Source: Tamarix chinensis
Lineage: Eukaryota; Streptophyta; Magnoliopsida; Caryophyllales; Tamaricaceae
Assembly (NCBI GenBank): GCA_030549775.1
Contig: CM060175.1
Span: 96,649,470 to 96,713,469, forward strand
Direction: 5' to 3'
DNA length: 64,000 nt
Position 1 is the first letter of the stretch. Each line of letters begins with the position of its first letter. A program made the translations under genes and the position numbers. Under the pieces are notes generated by a model. It had not been told where the DNA came from. It saw only the letters and a program-made list of their open reading frames with translations, and made no database searches. Of the stretch, positions 58,491 through 64,000 are shown one piece after another.

Positions 58491-61202
58491 ATGGTCCCAA
58501 AATTACATGGAATGTTGTTATCTTTACCACTAGAGAGAAGATCTCATCATAATCAACCCCTTATGTTTGTCTAAATCCCTTGAACACAAACCTACCTTTT
58601 GCATCGACTTAGTTTTACCCTCATCATGCTTGATCTTGAAAATCCACTTTTTCTTCAAGATCTTTGTTCCCCTTGGCCTCTTCATCTCTAAAAGCTTATA
58701 AGTGTTGTTCTTTTGGAGGGATATCAACTCTTTCTTTATTGCAACCAACCACTTCTCCTTATGGACATCACCATGGGCCTCATTATATAATAGAGAGCCT
58801 TCACCATATGAGTGTGACACATAATCCATTATAGGGCACTTGGTGTCGGTCTCGTTCCTCTATTAGATCTTCTTAATTCTTGTGGTGCTTCAGTGTGTCA
58901 GACTTTTGGGTTTGTGTTGGTTCAAGCTCTCAATATTCACAATATACTCTCTTAGTAGGGTGCCTTGGCATCTCTTCATTTGATTCAAAATTTTCCTTCA
59001 CCACCCCTTTTATATCAGCTTGTGTTAGCCCACCTACCTTGAAATCATCACTAGACTCCACTAAGTCATCAATGCAGGCCACAATCCTCCCATCTTCTAC
59101 GAAGTCTTTGGTATTTTGGTTCTTATAGAATATAACATCTCTACTTGGATAACCTTCTTAGATGATGGATCGTACAGCTTGTAGCTGAAATTTCCTTCAC
59201 CATATCCAATGAACACACAATAGTGTGCCTTCTCGTCCAACTTTGTCCTCTCGTTCCTTAGTATGTGGAATAAAAAACCTAACAGCTAAACACCCTCAAG
59301 TGGTCATAGCTTACTTCCTTGCCAATATACACTCTATTGTCCACATCACCATTTAGAGGACTTGATGGAGATAAGTTGATGAGATAACATGTCATTCATA
59401 AAGCTTTTCTCTAGAAGAAAATTGGAAGCTCAAAATATGAGAGTGAGCACCTTACCATTTCCATAAATATGCGGTTTATTCATTCCACCACCCTATTATG
59501 CTAAGAGATTTTAGGAAAGATATAATCATGCTGGATTCCATGAGCCTTATTCACCTCCTTGATCCGTCCAAATACACTTCAACTTCCTCTTATTCTTATG
59601 CTCAACTTTGGCATAAACAACCTTGAATTTGACCAAAACTTATTTTTTGGTATTCATACCTAGAGTTTTATTGAGAAATCGTCGATAAATGTCACAAAGT
59701 ATGATGATCCAACCAGTTACTTCACTTTCATTAGGCTATATACGTCCAAGAATACTCAATCAAGTTTTCCTATTAAGCATATGCCAACACAATTAATAAA
59801 GTGAGATAAGTTTTTCTTGCCTATAACATAATGAGTGCATTGGCTAAGCTTACCCCCTTAGACTTGGGGGTAAAGTGCCTTGGCGACTGATAACATTTAT
59901 CCCCTTCTTCCTCATATGACCAAGTATATGATGCCACACTTCATAAAAATATCCCATGGAGTTAATATTAACTGACAGGCACAAGTCTGTTAGAGTCTAA
60001 TATAATGAGCAATCTCCCTGGCCACTACTAAGGACCCCTTTGTCAACTTTCATGTGCCTTTTCTAGACTAACTTTTGTATACCTCATCATGATTCCCTAT
60101 TGAGATGAGTTTCATCCATAAGTGCAAATCATGTCTCACTTTCTTGAGTTTTAATGTACAACCCAAGCTTGTCTCTAGTCGTATACTCCTCATACTTACT
60201 ATATTTGAGACAACATCATTACCCATTTACACATCACCAAAGTTTCAATATGTATAGGAGGATAAGTACTCTTTATATGGACTGACATAGTAGGATGCAC
60301 TAATGTCCACTACCCAATTGGCGTATGCCCTTAATGTGTTTGTGCAAGCATTCAGTCTCTCTAAAATGAATAGTAGTTCATCACCAGTGATAATGGTGGT
60401 CTCCTCATCCATCTTTCCCTTCCCTTTTTCACATTTCTTCAATTCCCAATAATCATTATTCCAGTGTCTGAGCTTCGAGCAATGAGCAAGATGTATCCTT
60501 TTTTTAGTTTCTCAATCTACTCTCAGACCTCCCCCTTTGCATTTTACTTGGGTCTTCCTTGACCCAACACAAATGCCTCAAATTTGGACAATGATGTCAC
60601 ATTGTCTCATATTTTTGCCACTTCTCCAAGAATGACATCATCACAAAAGCTATTGTGAGCTTTACACCTGAGGAGGAATTGTTGAGACACACACAAAGTA
60701 TATACCAATTGTCCGATAAGGATCTTAGGACTAGCATAGCTTGAAAATTTTCCCCCAACAATATCTCTATGTTCTTTACCTAGATGAATATGTTCAGGAA
60801 CTCATTAAGATGTGTTGCAATGTACTATCCATTTTCATATCTCAATTTATTCAACTTCCTCATAAGTCATACCTTGTTTATAGCCTTCTTGTTTGTATAA
60901 AGTGAATATAGCTTAAACCATAATCCATAGGTAGTGGTTTCTTCCTCAACATAATGAATAACACTGTAATCCACCTATTGATGGATATAACCACAAACTC
61001 TTATATCAAACTTCTTCCACACCCCTTCCTTTTCTTTTATATTTTCCATAATAACTCCTTTATTTTTTATCAAATCAAACAGCTCTTTTACATAAGACAA
61101 GTCTTTTACCTTTCTCTTCCAAGTCCTATAATTCATGTTATTTAGCATTACCATGACTAGTTTACCTACTGTCGTGCCTTTAAACCAATCTTTCATACCA
61201 TT
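58491..61202 (-). pseudogene. pol: Copia-3 internal region, truncated in the RT
   Basis: It matches Copia-2 along its length: EKWLVAIKKELISLQKNNTY and KKKWIFKIKHDEGKT (RT start, 58530-58780), a post-integrase block (59150-59450), decayed integrase and GAG-pre-integrase (59450-60230), NWVVDISASYYVSPYKEY (protease, DTG now DIS), a gag knuckle region (60430-60560) and a gag N-terminus with NYRTWKRKVKDLSYVKELFD (60975-61235). RNase H and most of RT are missing at the left junction. A PBS-like ATGGTATGAAAG adjoins the right LTR. Confidence 0.8.
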
Positions 61203-61952
61203 TGTTGGAAAATAATAATAACCTTCTCTGCACAATTTTGAGGAAATATAAAATTAAATTTCAAATATAAGGAAATAAATGATTATGGGAGGAAGATTAT
61301 GAAACTTTTATTGCATATAAGGGTTTATAGAGACAATTAGAAGCTTGTACTCGTCTCTATACAAAATGGTCCATAAAGGGTCTTTGTACCCTCCATCATC
61401 CTTGTATAGAACACCCAACTATCATTTGTTGACTAACTTGATATAACTTTATGGTTAACATCAATCTTAAAAAAGGGAAGTGTCAAGTGTAAAAGAGACT
61501 TTCTTCATATTAAAAATAAAGTCATTCAGTCAATTTGTACATTTTTTTAAGAAAATAATAAAAATAATCTTAAAATGACACTTATACCCTTCATTAAAAA
61601 ATAACAAAGCATTTAATACATATATAATTAAAAAAAAGCAGGGGTAAATATGGAACGCAAGCTTTGACTTTTCTAAAATTACTTTCTCTTTTATACAAAA
61701 ATTTAATAATATAATTTTTTTAAGGATGGAGTACAATTTACCATCAGCTTATAATTTGCTAAGCTGACAAGTACCAAATTTCTTATTAAGGAATTTTCTA
61801 TCTACTCCATGATATGCCTTCTTCACTCACACTCCTTCCTCAATATCATCTGTGGCTCACGCCCTTGACTCATGCCTATAGTTTACACCCTTTGGCTCAT
61901 GCTCATGGTTGATGCATCTCGGCATCGGTCCTCTTGTTAAGGAACTCAAAAA
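61203..61952 (-). repeat. Right (5') LTR of Copia-3
   Basis: It starts TGTTGGAAAATAATAATAAC and ends GGAACTCAAAAA. It is about 120 bp longer than the left LTR of Copia-2. Part of the excess is an A/T-rich stretch at about 61480-61735 that is not seen in the left LTR. Confidence 0.75.
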
Positions 61953-62110
61953 ATGGAAACACCTTTGAAAATTAAAGGTGAGGCGGGCATCGAATTAATT
62001 TTTGTGGTTGTTTGGTTGCACACGATAAGATAGTGACAAATGAATAACAATTCAAAAGGGGATTGACTTTGGATATATGTTTCTCATTATCTCTGGGCAA
62101 AGTATTTGAA
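61953..62110 (+). pseudogene. LINE ORF2, start of the zf-RVT segment
   Basis: Just right of the copia array the plus strand reads WKHL, then KLKVRRASN, then FLWL, and one frame off VAHDKIVTNE and FKRGLTLDICFS. The plant L1 block before the zinc-binding domain reads W..LWK.KVPP+..FFLWL...DKI.T...+.+RG. This fits as the continuation of 36652-36838 after 25 kb of inserted DNA. The similarity fades after 62110. Confidence 0.55.
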
Positions 62111-62811
62111 TGGATTTTTTTTATTTGGTAAATGAATGATTGTTTTATTGGTTCCTGCATATGGAAACAGTTTAGTCGGATGTATGGTTAGTTTTTTTTT
62201 GTTGTTGGTTAAAACTGATAATAAAAGAGTTTCATCATTGGTTGATCAAACATTAATATTCCATGTTAGCAATAATCAGAAACTAGAAAGTAATATTAGA
62301 TGCTTGGATTTCCCCCGTCAAAGTATCAACATCAATTATTAAATGTTATATTTTGTTGAGAGTTCCCTCAAATTATTATAATTAGAAAGGAAAAAAAAAA
62401 GTCGCAACCATAGAGGCAACACAATTCATGTTTAATATACCCAACAATTATTGATATCCACAACCTAGATTAATTTTAGGTGACCATCATGCGGGCCACT
62501 TCCTACTATGGTACAAAACGCATACTACTTTGTCGGACAAAAAAAAAATTGTCCAATACTACAACGTGAAACATGCCACCGCCATGTATACAGATAGCAT
62601 GGGAGTCTAACTTAATATGCATAAAATATGTGAATATAAAAAAAGTTACGAACGAGATATATAATTAACTTGTGATGGTATTATAGCTGGATAAAAGTTT
62701 CTTATTACCATTGCACAAAACCTCTCCGATGGGCTGAGGGTCGGTTTCAATTTTTGCTATGGGCAAAAGCATTTTAATGGGATGGGAGGTTTTTTTTTTT
62801 TTTTTTTTTAA
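62111..62811. other. Unassigned DNA right of the LINE, including repeat copy A
   Basis: No protein is recognised. A 62216-62560 segment resembles 62812-63100 in diverged form. A (A)n run lies at 62391-62400. Confidence 0.4.
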
Positions 62812-63100
62812 ATGATGAAACAAAAATTTTAACAATGATTGATTTGCCACTATATAATCTAAAGATAGCAATGACCGTGTGGAAGTAAGTGATGGTGCTC
62901 GGATTTCCTGATCAAATTATTAGTCACGTCGCTTATCATTTATATGCCACACTTGCCAAGTGCTCGCACTCATTATATAATTATAAAAGAGGCCATCGCC
63001 TTGCGGGCAACATAAGAGAGCCATGCATTAATATTTAACATTCATAGCCCACATTAAAATTAGCCACTGGACTGGAGCAAATTGGAGCTCGCTTCCTGAT
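62216..63100. repeat. Two diverged direct repeat copies of about 300 bp
   Basis: Copy A (62216-62560) and copy B (62812-63100) share, in order, GCTYGGATTTCC, a TCAAA..AT segment, ATTATAATTA or ATATAATTATAAAA, and GGCAACA followed by CATG.ATTAATAT-like text. Similarity is estimated by eye at around 60 percent. Copy B contains a TATA-like TATATAATTATAAAAG (62973-62988). Confidence 0.35.
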
Positions 63101-64000
63101 CATCAAAATGGCGATGACACCATTTCCCAATTACTTTATTCTTCGCATCAGAGTCAGAGATGACGCTAAGTAATCACCAATATGTGAAGCAACCTCTGAT
63201 AATTCACCGAACACACCTCTCTAATCTCCAGGTGCGTAGGATCAAGCATGGATAGAAAAATCCAGATTGAAAATGCAACCGTTAAGTTCAAACCTAGCTA
63301 GGAATAACAGAGTCGAGGGTCATTTCTATACCCCCCCCCCACACCCGCAACTCTTGAATACATATCGTAAGTGCACTATTATCACTCCCCTCCCTCTGCA
63401 ACTCTTTCAAAACATTCCAAGATATATAGAGCTTGGTTTGGTATGAATAAATGACACATCCAGAAGCATTAATAAAATTGATGTTATCCATCATTTCTTA
63501 CATATGTGATCGTGATCTTCCTGGTTTTGAACAAAATAAGAGAAGAGAATGAAGTGAAAGAATATACATGCAGCATAATTGAAAGGCTTTTGTTTTAAAT
63601 TGAATCTATTTATTTTTTCTTTGATTGTGACCTTTTTTTGCGAAAGATATCTTCTTCTCTTTGGTAGAGCTCGAGGAGTAAGGGATGGTCTGGATTTGTG
63701 AGGTTTCCTATCAACGGATGGTGTTAGATTGTGGAAATAGAAGCTACTTTTTGATATTCTTCATCGATTGAAATATCAACCGCGACTTCGTATCCTTTAT
63801 TTCCACCATTTTTGAGAGATTAGCTAAAACCATTTTCATTGATTTGGATATCAACCGATGTGATCGGTGAGTTGAAGAGTTTTGTAAAATAATGATTTTT
63901 TTTCCTAATTCAAAGGATGCTGACTGATAGCTACATTCTCGTGACTTGGATGGCCGGTGAGTGGCTTGATGGGCTAATGGTCAAATATTCATACACACCC
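63101..64000. other. Unassigned DNA at the right edge
   Basis: A short frame with a good start context (AAAATGGCG, 63106-63114) reads MAMTPFPNYFILRIRVRDDA and then reaches a stop. A GTAATC right before the stop could be a splice donor. A (C)9 run is at 63331. Nothing here can be assigned to a known family, and it may be host intergenic or the first part of a gene. Confidence 0.3.

Larger units (their letters stand above)
36839..61952 (-). mobile_element. Tandem copia array (Copia-2 plus truncated Copia-3)
   Basis: Three copies of one LTR family are found: 36839-37470 (complete), 58311-58490 (truncated) and 61203-61952 (complete). Between the first two is a whole copia coding region, interrupted by LTR-G and Copia-1. 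Between the last two is a second internal region cut at its RT. The layout LTR-internal-LTR-internal-LTR with a deletion in the middle fits unequal recombination between sister copies. All coding is on the minus strand. LINE coding lies on both outer sides. The outer flanks (GCCTA left) do not form a clear target duplication. Confidence 0.75.

Noticed and set aside
63294..63494. 66-codon frame starting MMDNINFINASG
   Set aside because: It has no recognisable family, crosses a (G)n/(C)n run and shows no codon periodicity that I can judge. It is too short to support.

Overview
This is a stretch of nuclear DNA from a flowering plant, and it consists almost entirely of nested, decayed transposable elements. 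The identification rests on plant-type Ty1/copia polyproteins, a plant L1 LINE (DUF4283-like ORF1 and ORF2), a CACTA element with a plant Ulp1-like protease gene, hAT-type MITEs and a very large Ty3/gypsy-like LTR family. No tRNA or rRNA gene, no CRISPR array and no convincing intact host gene was found. All recognisable proteins carry stops, frameshifts or lost catalytic residues. The species cannot be fixed; a few CCCTAA-type telomere-like repeats inside a CACTA element are only a weak hint.

Layout. 1-2115: 3' part of a long LTR inserted into the end of a CACTA gene. 2116-6852: that CACTA element (minus strand), ending in five subterminal hairpins and a CACTACTACAAAAA terminus. 7388-7650: a second CACTA transposase scrap. 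7690-9660: 5' LTR, primer-binding site and gag of a gypsy element. 9662-11369: a diverged reverse LTR. 11385-12420: 3' end of a first LINE. 12421-17480: A/T-rich intergenic DNA with two hAT MITEs and a 1.2 kb block that is nearly all A/T.

17.6-62.1 kb is one Russian doll. A single LINE is cut into six coding pieces (17639-20031, 25091-26001, 30638-31701, 36092-36838 and 61953-62110, with ORF1 and the endonuclease both in the first stretch). It is interrupted by LTR-D (20032-25090), a gag-protease-only LTR element (26002-30632, itself holding LTR-E), LTR-F (31702-36091), a hAT MITE (36152-36643) and a tandem copia array (36839-61952). The copia array is in turn interrupted by LTR-G (37658-40063) and by a complete older copia, Copia-1 (41103-55478). 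Copia-1 is interrupted by two giant solo LTRs, LTR-H (43764-49186) and LTR-I (50622-54411). Nesting reaches four levels, and most steps are confirmed by target-site duplications (TSDs) and by protein similarity that resumes on the far side.

The dominant feature is a family of nine related long LTRs (about 2.4-5.4 kb where complete). They begin or end with TGTAACACCC/GGGTGTTACA and almost never carry an internal region. They share a CCGGTGG tandem module, a CAGTAC...GTACTG hairpin, a purine tract and length-variable minisatellites. One copy next to a PBS-like site and a gypsy gag (8.8-9.7 kb) points to the superfamily. The last 1.9 kb contains no recognised gene.
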